Assembly: GCA_016719565.1 (NCBI GenBank) | Contig: JADJYU010000003.1 | Coordinates: forward strand, 248,001-312,000 | Direction: 5' to 3' | Source of the DNA: Ignavibacteria bacterium | GTDB lineage: Bacteria; Bacteroidota; Ignavibacteria; Tepidaquicellales; Tepidaquicellaceae | Length of the DNA: 64,000 nucleotides | Shown: positions 43,459 through 53,261 of the stretch, one piece after another | Position numbering within the stretch: position 1 is the stretch's first letter | Layout of the letters: each line of letters opens with the position of its first letter | The notes under the pieces: model-generated | The model's input: the letters and a program-made list of their open reading frames with translations, nothing else | The model's database searches: none | Told to the model about the DNA's origin: nothing | Position numbers and translations under genes: made by a program

Positions 43459-45222
43459 ATGACCAGACATTTAATTATAATTATATTCCTCTTAATTTAT
43501 TCGGGAGATTTATTTTCTCAGATAAATGTGGAGAGTGTGACTGTAACGGGAAATGAATATCTCACACGGACAGAGATCTTTAATATGATGATCACTGCCC
43601 GGAATTCCCCGCTCAGTATGGATCAGTATCTTCTCGATCTGAAAACCATCAGGGACAGATATAAATCTCTCGGCTTTTTATTCATGAAATTTGAAAAAGA
43701 TCCTTTAAATATTTCAGAGGATTCATCTTCGGCGGACATTGAACTTGTAATTTCCGAAGGTGAGCGTATTAAAGTCGGTGAAATAAACATTTCCGGGAAT
43801 AAATCCTTCAGCCGTGAAAAAATTCTATCCGGATTTGAAACAAAGGAAGGTGATGTATTAAATGATGCAGAGCTTAACCGCGATATTGTTTCGCTGCTGA
43901 AGTCCTATGAAAAAGCCGGTCTTCCTTTCGCAAAAATTATCGTAAAAGATATTTCCGTAAATAAGTCCGGAGAAACTGACAATCTGAATATTGATATTTC
44001 AATTGATGAAAATACAAGGATCACGATTGATCAGGTCAGGATAAAGGGAAATGAAACTACAAAGGATTATGTGATTGCCAGGGAACTGGACCTTGATGAA
44101 AATAAAATTGTCGATACCGAATCACTTCTTCAGATAAAAGAGAAACTTGACAGACTGAATATTTTTGAATATGTAGCCGATCCGAAAGTTTATTCTATAA
44201 AAGGGAAAGATGAATCAGGTCTGCTGATCGAAGTGCGTGAAGGCAATACAAATACTTTTGACGGAATACTCGGATATGTACCGCCTGTAGAAGGTGTATC
44301 TGACGGTTATCTTACCGGTCTTGTGAATGTTTCTTTCAGAAATCTTTTCGGCACTGCAAGAAAAGTCGAAGCGAAGTATCTTCAGGAAGTCAGGGAAACA
44401 CAAGAGCTTGCATTCAGATATTTCGAACCGTATTTTTTTGATCTGCCTTTGAATTTAAATCTCGGATTTCTGCAGAGACTTCAGGACAGTACTTACACTA
44501 AAAGGAATTTAGACCTAAAAGGTGATCTGCTTTTCTCCAGAAAATTTACAGTCTCATTGGTTGGTGGTTATGAAAGGGTTATCCCTTCTGATATTGAGAC
44601 CAGCAATATTATAGTCGCAGATTCAAGAATACTTTCATCCGGAGTCGAATTAGTTTATGACAGCCGCGACAATATTTTTATTCCTTCAAAAGGTTTTCTT
44701 TATAAATCATTTTATTCTTTCGGAAACAAAAGAATATTTAACGCTGCCGAACTTCAAAATTTAGGATTTAATGATAACTATTCAATACAGAGATATTTTG
44801 TCGACCTTGAATTTTATTATACTTTTTTTCAGAGACAAACAACACTTCTGAAGTTATTCGGCGGAGAAGTAAGATCTGACAGACTTGAGGATTCCGATTA
44901 TTTCAGAATTGGCGGAACCAGGTTTATCCGCGGATACAGGAATGAACAGTTCCTCGCATCCAGAATCGCCTCACAAAATTTCGAACTTCGATATGCCGTT
45001 TCCCGAAAAGGTTTTCTCTTTGGTTTTTTTGATGCGGGATATTATTTCAGACCTTTTGATCAGATAAATAATTATCCGGAGCAAAGCGGCTTTCTGTATG
45101 GATACGGTGTCGGAATACGCCTTGAGACCGGACTCGGCCTGATCGGCGTAAGCTACGCACTAAACAAAGAAAGCAGCTTTCTGGACGGCTTAATAAATTT
45201 CGGACTTATAAATGATTTTTAA
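43459..45222 (+). CDS. BamA/Omp85-family outer-membrane assembly protein
   Basis: A 587-aa Omp85 protein. The signal peptide (HLIIIIFLLIYSGDLFSQ) is followed by about three POTRA domains: VESVTVTGNEYLTRTEIFNM, RIKVGEINISGNKSFSREKI and ITIDQVRIKGNETTKDYVIA. The C-terminal barrel (from about residue 270) includes YDSRDNIFIPSKG, the conserved GGTRFIRGYRN (the VRGY lid motif) and ends LGLIGVSYALNKES then NFGLINDF. It should insert or translocate proteins at the outer membrane. It has fewer POTRAs than canonical BamA, so it is a TamA-like or second Omp85 paralogue. Confidence 0.9.
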   Translation: MTRHLIIIIFLLIYSGDLFSQINVESVTVTGNEYLTRTEIFNMMITARNSPLSMDQYLLDLKTIRDRYKSLGFLFMKFEKDPLNISEDSSSADIELVISEGERIKVGEINISGNKSFSREKILSGFETKEGDVLNDAELNRDIVSLLKSYEKAGLPFAKIIVKDISVNKSGETDNLNIDISIDENTRITIDQVRIKGNETTKDYVIARELDLDENKIVDTESLLQIKEKLDRLNIFEYVADPKVYSIKGKDESGLLIEVREGNTNTFDGILGYVPPVEGVSDGYLTGLVNVSFRNLFGTARKVEAKYLQEVRETQELAFRYFEPYFFDLPLNLNLGFLQRLQDSTYTKRNLDLKGDLLFSRKFTVSLVGGYERVIPSDIETSNIIVADSRILSSGVELVYDSRDNIFIPSKGFLYKSFYSFGNKRIFNAAELQNLGFNDNYSIQRYFVDLEFYYTFFQRQTTLLKLFGGEVRSDRLEDSDYFRIGGTRFIRGYRNEQFLASRIASQNFELRYAVSRKGFLFGFFDAGYYFRPFDQINNYPEQSGFLYGYGVGIRLETGLGLIGVSYALNKESSFLDGLINFGLINDF

Positions 45223-45242
45223 TCTGTCCGTATAATATCTGA

Positions 45243-46643
45243 TCAGTAAATAATTATTTTCAGCGGCTCATGTACGCCGCTTTCCTCAAATACCGACCTT
45301 CCGATCCTGCAGTCTGAGCACTTCCCTTTAATGCAGTAAAACTTATGCAGGTGAATAAGACCCTGCTCAGTTGCCGGATTAATTGCCTTCACGCCGATCT
45401 GCTCCTGCATGACTTTTGAAATTTCATTTACCGGCGCTTTCTGTTTATTGTTTCCGTAAAAATATTCCACCTTATTTTTCAGATTACTATTTTCACTTTG
45501 CAAAGCTTTGTCATACATAAACGGAAATATTACATTTGAAATTATATCCTTAATTCTGTCGGCTCCGATACCTTTGTTTTCATTTTTGGATTTCTTTCCG
45601 AAATTATAATGCTCTTTCCAGTACGGAGAAATTTCAACAGATGAAAGAAGTTCATGCATGCTTTTTAGAATGTCAACGCTTTCTGCAAATTCAAGACAAA
45701 GTCTTTCCTGAAATTTGTTGTTTAAAATTTCAAACAGCAGTCCTGATGCATATGCTAAACGCAGTGTCGGAAAGTTCGGAGGTCTCAGTCTGAAAAAATT
45801 CCATTCAGATCTTATCATTTCCTCTTTCCCTGTCTTAGATCTGATACCTATCCAGCTGCTGAAAAGCTCTTCCGAATATTCATCTTCTATAATTAAATCC
45901 GTAAGAAAACCTGACATTCCGAAAACAAGTGAATCAGTCTGCATTCTGTTTAAATTCAGAGAACTAAATTTCGCTGTATCGATTTTTCTTGAAAGGGAAA
46001 TGAACTGCGATTTATTCTTTGAATACCCAAGCGCTTCGCAAAAATATTCAAACAATACCTGTCCGCTTGCTGCAGCTTCCGCATCTATATATTGACTCAG
46101 CTCTTTAAGCCTTTCTTTGAATTTTTCAGATTTGATTTTCAGTCTCAGATGACCGAGCTCTTTTAAAAACCCGGTCTTTTCTTCATAATGGATCTCGCTG
46201 TTTTTAGGATAACACGGAAGTTTAAACGAATCTGAAGGTTTATTTATTATATCTTTCCAGATACAGTGAATGGATCTGCTTAAAAATTCTGAAAGTACAA
46301 CAGTAGGAATTTCCCGCGCGCTGCCTGATACAGTTGATTTCTTTTCTGAAAAAAGGTCATCATACAATACAACATGAAGTATAACATCATTATACTTCCC
46401 GTCTGTATTATGCCCGTGAAGATTCCAGTCAGCTGAGGATCTGTGAATTTCAATTGAACCGCTTAATACATTTCCGTCCAGTCTTATTCTTGCATCTGAA
46501 TAATCCGGTCCGGCATCATCGTTTCTTTTTCCGTAATTCAGGATTTCTACATTTCTTCCGTCATTTGTCTTAAGATCCGAGTAATTATTTTCATCTTCCC
46601 AGATCCTGCAAATGAAATTTTCATTAAGGTTTAGTTTTTTCAT
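45243..46643 (-). CDS. DUF2851 family protein
   Basis: A 466-aa protein with the family's N-terminal motif: VEILNYGKRNDDAGPDYSDA and LSGSIEIHRSSADWNLHGHN then DVILHVVLYDD. The C-terminus has a cysteine pair cluster FYCIKGKCSDCRIGRSVF, likely a metal site. DUF2851 is common in Bacteroidota and Ignavibacteria and has no known function. No signal peptide is seen. It is convergent with the BamA-like gene. Confidence 0.9.
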   Translation of the reverse strand: MKKLNLNENFICRIWEDENNYSDLKTNDGRNVEILNYGKRNDDAGPDYSDARIRLDGNVLSGSIEIHRSSADWNLHGHNTDGKYNDVILHVVLYDDLFSEKKSTVSGSAREIPTVVLSEFLSRSIHCIWKDIINKPSDSFKLPCYPKNSEIHYEEKTGFLKELGHLRLKIKSEKFKERLKELSQYIDAEAAASGQVLFEYFCEALGYSKNKSQFISLSRKIDTAKFSSLNLNRMQTDSLVFGMSGFLTDLIIEDEYSEELFSSWIGIRSKTGKEEMIRSEWNFFRLRPPNFPTLRLAYASGLLFEILNNKFQERLCLEFAESVDILKSMHELLSSVEISPYWKEHYNFGKKSKNENKGIGADRIKDIISNVIFPFMYDKALQSENSNLKNKVEYFYGNNKQKAPVNEISKVMQEQIGVKAINPATEQGLIHLHKFYCIKGKCSDCRIGRSVFEESGVHEPLKIIIY

Positions 46644-46714
46644 TAATTTTTAAATTGGTTTTAACTACATTAATAAAATATTTTTAAAAAATTAATTATT
46701 ACTAAATAACAAAC

Positions 46715-47383
46715 ATGCGAAATTTAAATTTTAAAATTATACTTGTATTATTGACTGCTATTATTATCAGCGGATGTACTGAAAATAAAAAGAGCGAGGA
46801 ACAGTATCTTGCGGATGCCAAACTAAAGCTTGAGGAAAAAAAATATGATGAAGCTATTACCGGTTACAGGGAATTTCTGAAAAACTATCCTAAATCCGAC
46901 AAAGCGATCTTCGCTTATAACGAAATCGCCGGGATCCAGATCAGCAATTTAAATAATCCTCAGGAAGGAATAAAGACCTATATCGAACTTGCTGAAAAAC
47001 ATCCCGATACAAAGGAAGCAAAACAGTCATTGTTTATGGTTGCATTTATTTATGACGAAACTCTTAAAGACAAGCAAAATGCAATGGCTTCATATCAGAA
47101 ATTTCTCGATAAATATCCAAAGGACAATGATCAGAATGATAAAATGAGTGAATCCGCAAGGACAATGCTTGAAGTATTGAAATCCGGAAAATCCATTGAA
47201 GAAATAATAGAAGAAAATATTAAAAAGTCAGGCGGTAATGTTGATACCACAGGGACTACAGGTACCACTGAGACAAAAGGAACTGAAGATGCCGGTAATA
47301 AAATTAAGAGACTTGAAAATGAAAGCAAAGATAAAGACATGAAAAAAGAAACCGATAAAAAAGTTGACCCTGCTCAGAATTAG
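46715..47383 (+). CDS. TPR lipoprotein (BamD/YbgF-like)
   Basis: A 222-aa lipoprotein with lipobox IISGC (Cys21). Three TPR units follow: EEQYLADAKLKLEEKKYDEA, AITGYREFLKNYPKSDKAIF and DKQNAMASYQKFLDKYPKDN. After residue 170 the tail is low-complexity: a TTGTTGTTETKGTEDA stretch then a lysine-rich segment. The fold resembles BamD or YbgF, with a shorter repeat region. It probably takes part in envelope protein interactions. It is upstream of the DUF58 gene, 30 bp away, so they may share an operon. Confidence 0.85.
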   Translation: MRNLNFKIILVLLTAIIISGCTENKKSEEQYLADAKLKLEEKKYDEAITGYREFLKNYPKSDKAIFAYNEIAGIQISNLNNPQEGIKTYIELAEKHPDTKEAKQSLFMVAFIYDETLKDKQNAMASYQKFLDKYPKDNDQNDKMSESARTMLEVLKSGKSIEEIIEENIKKSGGNVDTTGTTGTTETKGTEDAGNKIKRLENESKDKDMKKETDKKVDPAQN

Positions 47384-47413
47384 TATTTTAATAACCTGAA
47401 GGTTAAAAAGTAA

Positions 47414-48403
47414 TTGACCGATACAACCGATTATAAAAAATATTTAGACCCTTCCGTTATTGCCCGGCTTTCGAATATGGAACTGAAAGCCAGGATGGTA
47501 GTGGAAGGGTTTATTGCTGGTCTCCATAAGTCGCCTTATCACGGATTCAGCGTAGAGTTTGCCGAGCACAGACAGTACATGCCGGGAGACGATCTAAAAT
47601 TCATTGACTGGAAAATTCTCGGAAAGACGGAGAGGTATTATGTAAAAAGATTTGAGGAAGAAACCAATCTGAAGACTTATCTTCTTCTGGATATCAGCAG
47701 ATCAATGGATTTTAAATCCGGCGGTAATGAATCTTTAAATAATATGCGGAAAGGTTTTTTCAAAAAATATTTTTCCGGGGAAAGCAAAGAAACCATACCT
47801 AAAAGTTCGGATCTGACAAAGCTTGAATATTCATCTTATCTTGCCGCATCACTTGCTTATCTTATGTTATTACAGAGAGACGCGATCTCACTCACCACTT
47901 ACGACACTGAGATCAGGTCGTATATTCCACCGCATTCCACTAAAGCAAATCTGCGGCTGATATTAAAGGAATTATCAAAAATAGAACCCGTCAACAAAAC
48001 AGGAATGGCGGGATGTTTGAATGAAATTGCAGATAAGGTCAGGAAAAGAGGACTGGTAATTTTATTCAGTGATTTGTTTGATGAGCAAAAAGATGTTATT
48101 AATGCGCTGAAACATTTCAGGTATAATAAAAACGAAGTGATAATTTTTCAGATACTTGACCCGATGGAGATTAATTTTCTGGATGGAAGTCCGGTAACAT
48201 TAAAGGATATGGAAACAAACGAAGAAATGTATTCTCAGCCAGCAGCTATGCAGAAGATCTACAGAGAATCCATTCAGGAGTTTATTCAGAATTACAGGAC
48301 TGAATGTATAAAAAACAACATCGAATTTATAACACTCTCTACAGCCGCTTCATTTGATACAGCTCTGTTAGGATATCTGAATAAAAGAAAAAAACTGATC
48401 TGA
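47414..48403 (+). CDS. DUF58 domain protein (vWA-like)
   Basis: A 329-aa protein. The signature region is GLHKSPYHGFSVEFAEHRQY, then MPGDDLKFIDWKILGKTERY and YVKRFEEETNLKTYLLLDIS, with the metal-ion-dependent adhesion motif DISRSM (DxSxS). DUF58 proteins pair with MoxR AAA+ ATPases in envelope or cofactor-insertion work; none is in the window. The start is TTG at 47414, directly after a stop; no better start is available upstream. Confidence 0.88.
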   Translation: MTDTTDYKKYLDPSVIARLSNMELKARMVVEGFIAGLHKSPYHGFSVEFAEHRQYMPGDDLKFIDWKILGKTERYYVKRFEEETNLKTYLLLDISRSMDFKSGGNESLNNMRKGFFKKYFSGESKETIPKSSDLTKLEYSSYLAASLAYLMLLQRDAISLTTYDTEIRSYIPPHSTKANLRLILKELSKIEPVNKTGMAGCLNEIADKVRKRGLVILFSDLFDEQKDVINALKHFRYNKNEVIIFQILDPMEINFLDGSPVTLKDMETNEEMYSQPAAMQKIYRESIQEFIQNYRTECIKNNIEFITLSTAASFDTALLGYLNKRKKLI

Positions 48404-48406
48404 AGA

Positions 48407-49738
48407 TCAATACCTTATTCTGTTTTTATCAGTATCCCATATTGGAGTTGTCAGTTTATAATCGCCGAATCCTGTCTCATCAACAAAAATAAACTGCTTG
48501 TTTTCGTTATAAAACTCCCAGATCTCATAGGGCTTTACGCCTTCATTAAATGGATGTCTTTCGATATTATTCGGCTCGCCGTAAATAATAAAGACCATAC
48601 CCATATCAGTTTTCCATCCGTCTATATAATGAGAATATCTTTCGTTAGCTGTACTGATCCTTTTGTAATACTCGGTCATCAGTTCATTTTTGCTAGTATA
48701 TGGGGACGGATCTTTACTTCTCCAGAATTCCACGAAATATTTTTCCTTAAGTTCTGTAGAAGATGCTTTTTTAATTTTATCAATCTCTTCACTGCTTGCA
48801 ATATATATCATCTGATCAATTAGAATATTCAGATCTTTAGCATTTGTAGGAATACCGCTTAGTTTATTTTCAAATTCTTTAATAGAAAGTATCTCTCCGC
48901 TGTTGTTATTTTTAATTTCGACTTTGTAATCACCAAAGATCAGATTACTTGTGGAAATTTTTTCAAAATATTTATTTATTCCCGGATTAAGTGTGTAGAC
49001 AAGATTGTCTTTTTCCATGACCTGATTTTTGCTGTCGGTGATAGTATATGTAAAATCATTTACAACTTCGCTTGCACCGGAATTATATACTTCAAAAAAT
49101 AAATAAATAGTTTTGAGATTTCCGATATTTCCTTCTATCAGCGGAGTAATGACTTTCTTACCGTTTTCCTCCTTTATATTACTTACAAGCATAATGTTGC
49201 TGGCGGAAATATCTTTCTTTACAAAATCAGTAATTTCCACAGAGCTCTTTTTTACTTTCTCCTTCTTGGTATTTATATCTGAAATTGAAATATCCACATT
49301 GTAATTACCGGGATTCAGATAAAATTCTTTCACAATATATTTTGAAGATGATTCAAGATTTTTCTGTTCGGCTTTTGTAGTGGTTACATAGTCTGAAATG
49401 GTTTCATTACTTACAATCTCATTAAATGAATTTGTAATTTTTATATTGTATGAAATACTTGCGTCGTAATTTTTTGTGGAGTAATTCTTTTTGAACTGAA
49501 GATTTTCAAGCGGGATCTCGAGATATATATCAAGTCTGGCTTTTTCCTGTTCCTTACTGTAAAATACCAGCGGATCAAAATAAAAAAAGTCCCTTGTATC
49601 AATTTCAATATTCTTGTTCTCAAGCTGCGAATATGAATCAGCAAATGAAAACATAACTATGCTTATTATGAAAAGTGTAAAGAACCCTTTTTTAAACTTG
49701 CTGATCAAATTAACTATGATTTGTTTAGATTTATTCAT
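48407..49738 (-). CDS. GWxTD domain-containing protein
   Basis: A 443-aa secreted protein. The N-terminal hydrophobic stretch GFFTLFIISIVMFSFADSYS is a likely signal peptide. Two or three Ig-like beta domains (DLLFYFDPLVF-type strands, GNYNVDISISDIN) precede the C-terminal GWxTD domain: FWRSKDPSPYTSKNELMTEY, then DGWKTDMGMVFIIYGEPNNI (GWKTD from residue 374) and YEIWEFYN. The family is found in the FCB group and its role is unknown. It is convergent with the DUF58 gene, 3 bp apart. Confidence 0.92.
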   Translation of the reverse strand: MNKSKQIIVNLISKFKKGFFTLFIISIVMFSFADSYSQLENKNIEIDTRDFFYFDPLVFYSKEQEKARLDIYLEIPLENLQFKKNYSTKNYDASISYNIKITNSFNEIVSNETISDYVTTTKAEQKNLESSSKYIVKEFYLNPGNYNVDISISDINTKKEKVKKSSVEITDFVKKDISASNIMLVSNIKEENGKKVITPLIEGNIGNLKTIYLFFEVYNSGASEVVNDFTYTITDSKNQVMEKDNLVYTLNPGINKYFEKISTSNLIFGDYKVEIKNNNSGEILSIKEFENKLSGIPTNAKDLNILIDQMIYIASSEEIDKIKKASSTELKEKYFVEFWRSKDPSPYTSKNELMTEYYKRISTANERYSHYIDGWKTDMGMVFIIYGEPNNIERHPFNEGVKPYEIWEFYNENKQFIFVDETGFGDYKLTTPIWDTDKNRIRY

Positions 49739-49783
49739 GTAAAACCTCCTGCAATTTTATAAATTATAATATTTTTTATTTTG

Positions 49784-51085
49784 TTAAATTTTTTCTCCAA
49801 ATAGATCGAACTCCTCATAATCAAATATTCTCACATCGTAAAAATTTCCTGTGGTCAGATCTTTATCACTTATATAAATTTCCTGATCGATCTCCGGAGC
49901 ATCCCTGTAACTTCTCCCTATAAAATATCCGTTCTCTTTTCTGTCAACAAGAACTTTTAACTCCATCCCCTTTGTCTCACTGTTCTTTTTCATTGAAATT
50001 TCCTTTTGTATATCTAATATATGTTTCTGTCTTGAGAGCTTTTCCTTTACCGGTATTCTGTCCGGTATTTCAGCGGCTGCAGTTCCGTCTTCATTTGAAT
50101 ACGTGAACACTCCGAGCCTGTCAAATTCAAATTCCTTTACAAAATCAGATAATTCCAGAAAATCTTTTTCGGTTTCATCCGGGTACCCCACAATAAATGT
50201 CGTCCTGAGCGCGATCCCGGGAATTTCATTTCTCATCTTTTCCAGAAGTCCTGTCAGACTTTTCTTTGTGATACCTCTTCTCATAGATTTAAGGACATTA
50301 TCGGTAACATGCTGAACCGGCATATCGATATACTTACAAATATTCTCTGTATCATTTATAACACTGATAAGATCTTCCGGGAATCTTGATGGATATGCAT
50401 ACATTAGTCTAATCCATTCAATTCCTTTTACGAATGATAGTTCCTTTAATAATTTTGATAACTCTCTTTGCCTGTTAATATCAAAACCCCAGTAGGTAGT
50501 ATCCTGACCAATTACAATTAATTCTTTAACTCCTTTGGAAGCAAGGATCTGTGTTTCCATTATAATCTGCTCCGCAGGTTTCGATCTGTGTTTCCCCCGC
50601 ATTATGGGTATTGCGCAGAATGAGCACGGATTATCGCAGCCTTCGCTGATCTTCAGGTACGCAAAGTGAGCCGGAGTTGTTAAGCTTCTTTCACCGATCA
50701 GATCGTCTTTATAATTTCCGCCGAGCTCTTTCAGAATACCTATGATTGTATTCGGCTTGTCCGTCGCGCCGAAATACATATCCACTTCCGGAATATCTTT
50801 TTCAAGTTCGGTCTTATACCTGTCAGATAAACATCCGGCTACATATACATTTTTCAGCTTACCTTTTAATTTCCGGTCAACCGCTCTGATAATTGTATCA
50901 ATAGATTCTTTCTTAGCGCTTTCAATAAATCCGCATGTATTAATGATAACATTATCCGCATCATTTTCATCTTCCACTATTTCAATATCATTGGATTTTA
51001 ACTGCGACAATATGAATTCGGAATCAACAAGATTCTTTGAACAGCCTAACGTGATCAGCTTAACTTTGTCTTTTTTAACTTTCAT
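49784..51085 (-). CDS. rimO: ribosomal protein S12 methylthiotransferase RimO
   Basis: A 433-aa radical-SAM enzyme that methylthiolates Asp of ribosomal protein S12. The N-terminal UPF0004 domain has the three 4Fe-4S cysteines C15 (TLGCSKNLVDSE), C51 (INTCGFI) and C85 (VAGCLSDRY). The radical-SAM CxxxCxxC is EGCDNPCSFC (C150, C154, C157). The C-terminal TRAM domain follows KVLVDRKENGYFIGRSYRDA. LGCSKN-VDSE and PEDLI mark RimO rather than MiaB. The gene follows GWxTD on the same strand, 45 bp away. Confidence 0.95.
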   Translation of the reverse strand: MKVKKDKVKLITLGCSKNLVDSEFILSQLKSNDIEIVEDENDADNVIINTCGFIESAKKESIDTIIRAVDRKLKGKLKNVYVAGCLSDRYKTELEKDIPEVDMYFGATDKPNTIIGILKELGGNYKDDLIGERSLTTPAHFAYLKISEGCDNPCSFCAIPIMRGKHRSKPAEQIIMETQILASKGVKELIVIGQDTTYWGFDINRQRELSKLLKELSFVKGIEWIRLMYAYPSRFPEDLISVINDTENICKYIDMPVQHVTDNVLKSMRRGITKKSLTGLLEKMRNEIPGIALRTTFIVGYPDETEKDFLELSDFVKEFEFDRLGVFTYSNEDGTAAAEIPDRIPVKEKLSRQKHILDIQKEISMKKNSETKGMELKVLVDRKENGYFIGRSYRDAPEIDQEIYISDKDLTTGNFYDVRIFDYEEFDLFGEKI

Positions 51086-51311
51086 TAAAAACTTAACAAA
51101 CTTTTTTTATTATTTTCGCTGATATAATTTTTTTATTAGATTTTGACATGGTCTTTAAATAATTGAACCCTCCAATCCATCATATCGTTGCACTGGATTA
51201 AAGAGGGTCGGTTTAATTGAAACTAATATTTTTAAGTTCAATAAAAAATGAATTAAATCTTAATTCTTTAGAAAAGTATTGCGCATGCGGTTGCAGATGT
51301 AATAAAAAAGT

Positions 51312-51611
51312 TTACTTAAAGTCTTCTTTAGTTAATAATCTGTAACTATGAAAAACTGTTAATATATAAACGAAACTATTCTTCCGGATTTGATAAATAA
51401 TTCTGTAATTTCCTTTTATTATTTCTCTGATATTTTTATCATACATCTCAGGAACAATCCTTCCTATTTTTGGATTTTTTGCTATAACAATATCGAGATT
51501 AACTATTTTTGTTATAGTAAGACCGGCATAATGAAATGAATCATTCGAAATGAAATCACTTATTTCTTTCAAATCCCGGAGAGCGCGATCAGTCCATACT
51601 ACTTTAACCAT
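51312..51611 (-). CDS. ParE/RelE-family toxin
   Basis: A 99-aa ParE-like protein. WTDRALRDLKEISDFISNDS is the N-terminal helix pair, then NPKIGRIVPEM and IREIIKGNYRIIYQIRKNSF, and the last strand VYILTVFHSYRLL. GR-VPE and IRE-I-GNYRIIY are typical of the ParE/RelE superfamily. ParE types poison DNA gyrase and RelE types cut mRNA; which applies here is unknown. It overlaps the upstream antitoxin by 13 bp. Confidence 0.88.
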   Translation of the reverse strand: MVKVVWTDRALRDLKEISDFISNDSFHYAGLTITKIVNLDIVIAKNPKIGRIVPEMYDKNIREIIKGNYRIIYQIRKNSFVYILTVFHSYRLLTKEDFK

Positions 51612-51781
51612 TTTTTGATTTCATCTCTGACCTGATCATAATTATAAACCTTTCCCTCGTCAGCATCTTTAATGCCCTGTTCAATTTTATCAAGTAAAAT
51701 TAAATTTTCTATAACGAGTTCTATGTCCGGATTTTCAGGTAAGCTCTGTATCGTCTTTTGAATTTTTTCTTTTGTAAGCAT
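51599..51781 (-). CDS. antitoxin for the ParE-like toxin
   Basis: A 60-aa protein directly upstream of and overlapping the toxin. KIQKTIQSLPENPDIELVIE and LILLDKIEQGIKDADEGKVY then YDQVRDEIKKWLK match the short antitoxin type in which the C-terminal tail (V-DEIKKWL) wraps the toxin. The order is antitoxin before toxin. Confidence 0.82.
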   Translation of the reverse strand: MLTKEKIQKTIQSLPENPDIELVIENLILLDKIEQGIKDADEGKVYNYDQVRDEIKKWLK

Positions 51782-51929
51782 ATATTTTAAATTTTCTGTT
51801 CAAAATTATGTAATTAAATTTGTCATATCAATACTTAAGTTCCGGCGAAACAAGTTCAGATGATTGAAAATATCTTTGACTTTTAAAATGAAATCTAATT
51901 GAGTAATTTTGATTTAAATTAATTAATTA

Positions 51930-53218
51930 TTGCATAACACAAAAAAGAATCAGAAAAAACAGTTTTAGTCTGTTATTCTAACAGAAGCGCGAAAAATACT
52001 TTACACACAGAAGAATCTCTTACAGAGCTCAAGTTCCTAGCAGAAACAGCCGGCGCAGAAGTAGTCGGGACATTCTTTCAGGAGAATGAAAACTTCGATC
52101 CGAGATTTATGATTGGAAAAGGGAAAGTGCAGGAGATTGCTGATTATGTAGCTGAAAACAATATTTCACTTGTGATATTTGAAAATGAACTCGCATATAC
52201 TCAGCTCAGAAATTTAGAACAAAAGATCAAATGCAAAATAATTGACAAGTCAAATCTTATACTTGACATATTCGCATCGAATGCAAGATCAGCTCAGGCA
52301 AAACTGCAGGTAGAACTTGCACAGCTCGAGTATTCTCTGCCGAGATTAACCAGGCAATGGACCCACCTTTCAAAACAGTTCGGAGGAATAGGTACAAAAG
52401 GTCCGGGTGAGACACAGATTGAAACAGACAGAAGACTTATCAAAACCAGGATCAAAGTATTAAAAGAGAGGCTTGATAAAGTCACTGAGCAAAGAAAGAC
52501 GCAGTCGTATTCAAGGAAAAATTTTTTCAGAATATCACTGGTAGGTTATACTAATGTCGGAAAATCCACATTACTCAATGCTCTCACTGATTCTGACGTA
52601 TATGTCGAGAATAAATTGTTTGCAACACTTGATACTTCAACAAAAGTACTTGAGCTTGTAATTTCAGAAGATGAAAAAAGTAAAACGAAATTCCCAAAAA
52701 AAGTATTGATCTCAGACACAGTCGGATTCATTAAAAATCTTCCGCATAATTTAATAGAATCTTTTAAGTCCACATTATCGGAAGTCATCGAATCTGATCT
52801 GCTGCTTCACGTTGTTGATATTTCCGGTGAAAATTTTCCCGAACAAATGGAAGTCGTCAACGACACTCTTAATGAAATAGGCGCAGGAGGCAAACAGGTA
52901 ATACATGTTTTCAATAAGACAGACGTTCTTAAAGATACAGATGAAATTAAATTAATGAAAAAGTTATACAAAGATTCCGTTTTCATTTCTGCTGAAAAGG
53001 GACTGAACCTGGTTAAACTTATTACCGCAATTAAGGCCGAGCTTAACAAAGAAAACTCTGAAAGGACGTTGAAACTGAAAGCGGACGATCATAAAAAAGT
53101 CAGCATGATTTATCAGATGGCGGAAGTCAGCAAGATCAAATATTTAAAAAGCGGGATCAAAGTTACATTTACTACCAATGATAAAAATTACTCATATCTT
53201 GAAAAATTAATTCAATAA
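51930..53218 (+). CDS. hflX: GTPase HflX (frameshifted near the start)
   Basis: HflX is a ribosome-associated GTPase acting under stress. The G motifs are clear: SLVGYTNVGKSTLLNAL, SDTVGFIKNLPHNLIESFKS and FNKTDVL. The N-terminal domain includes MIGKGKVQEIADYV and the FGGIGTKGPGETQIETDRR loop. An in-frame ATG exists at 52109 (369 aa), but conserved sequence continues upstream in the same frame: VLVCYSNRSAKNTLHTEESL, then TELKFLAETAGAEVVGTF. That frame meets a stop before any start. One extra A in the A6 run 51941-51946 connects it to TTG at 51930 and gives 429 aa. A likely sequence error. Confidence 0.9.
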
Positions 53219-53261
53219 ACTTTTAATAATTTCTATTAAACTATAAACAGAGGATAATAAA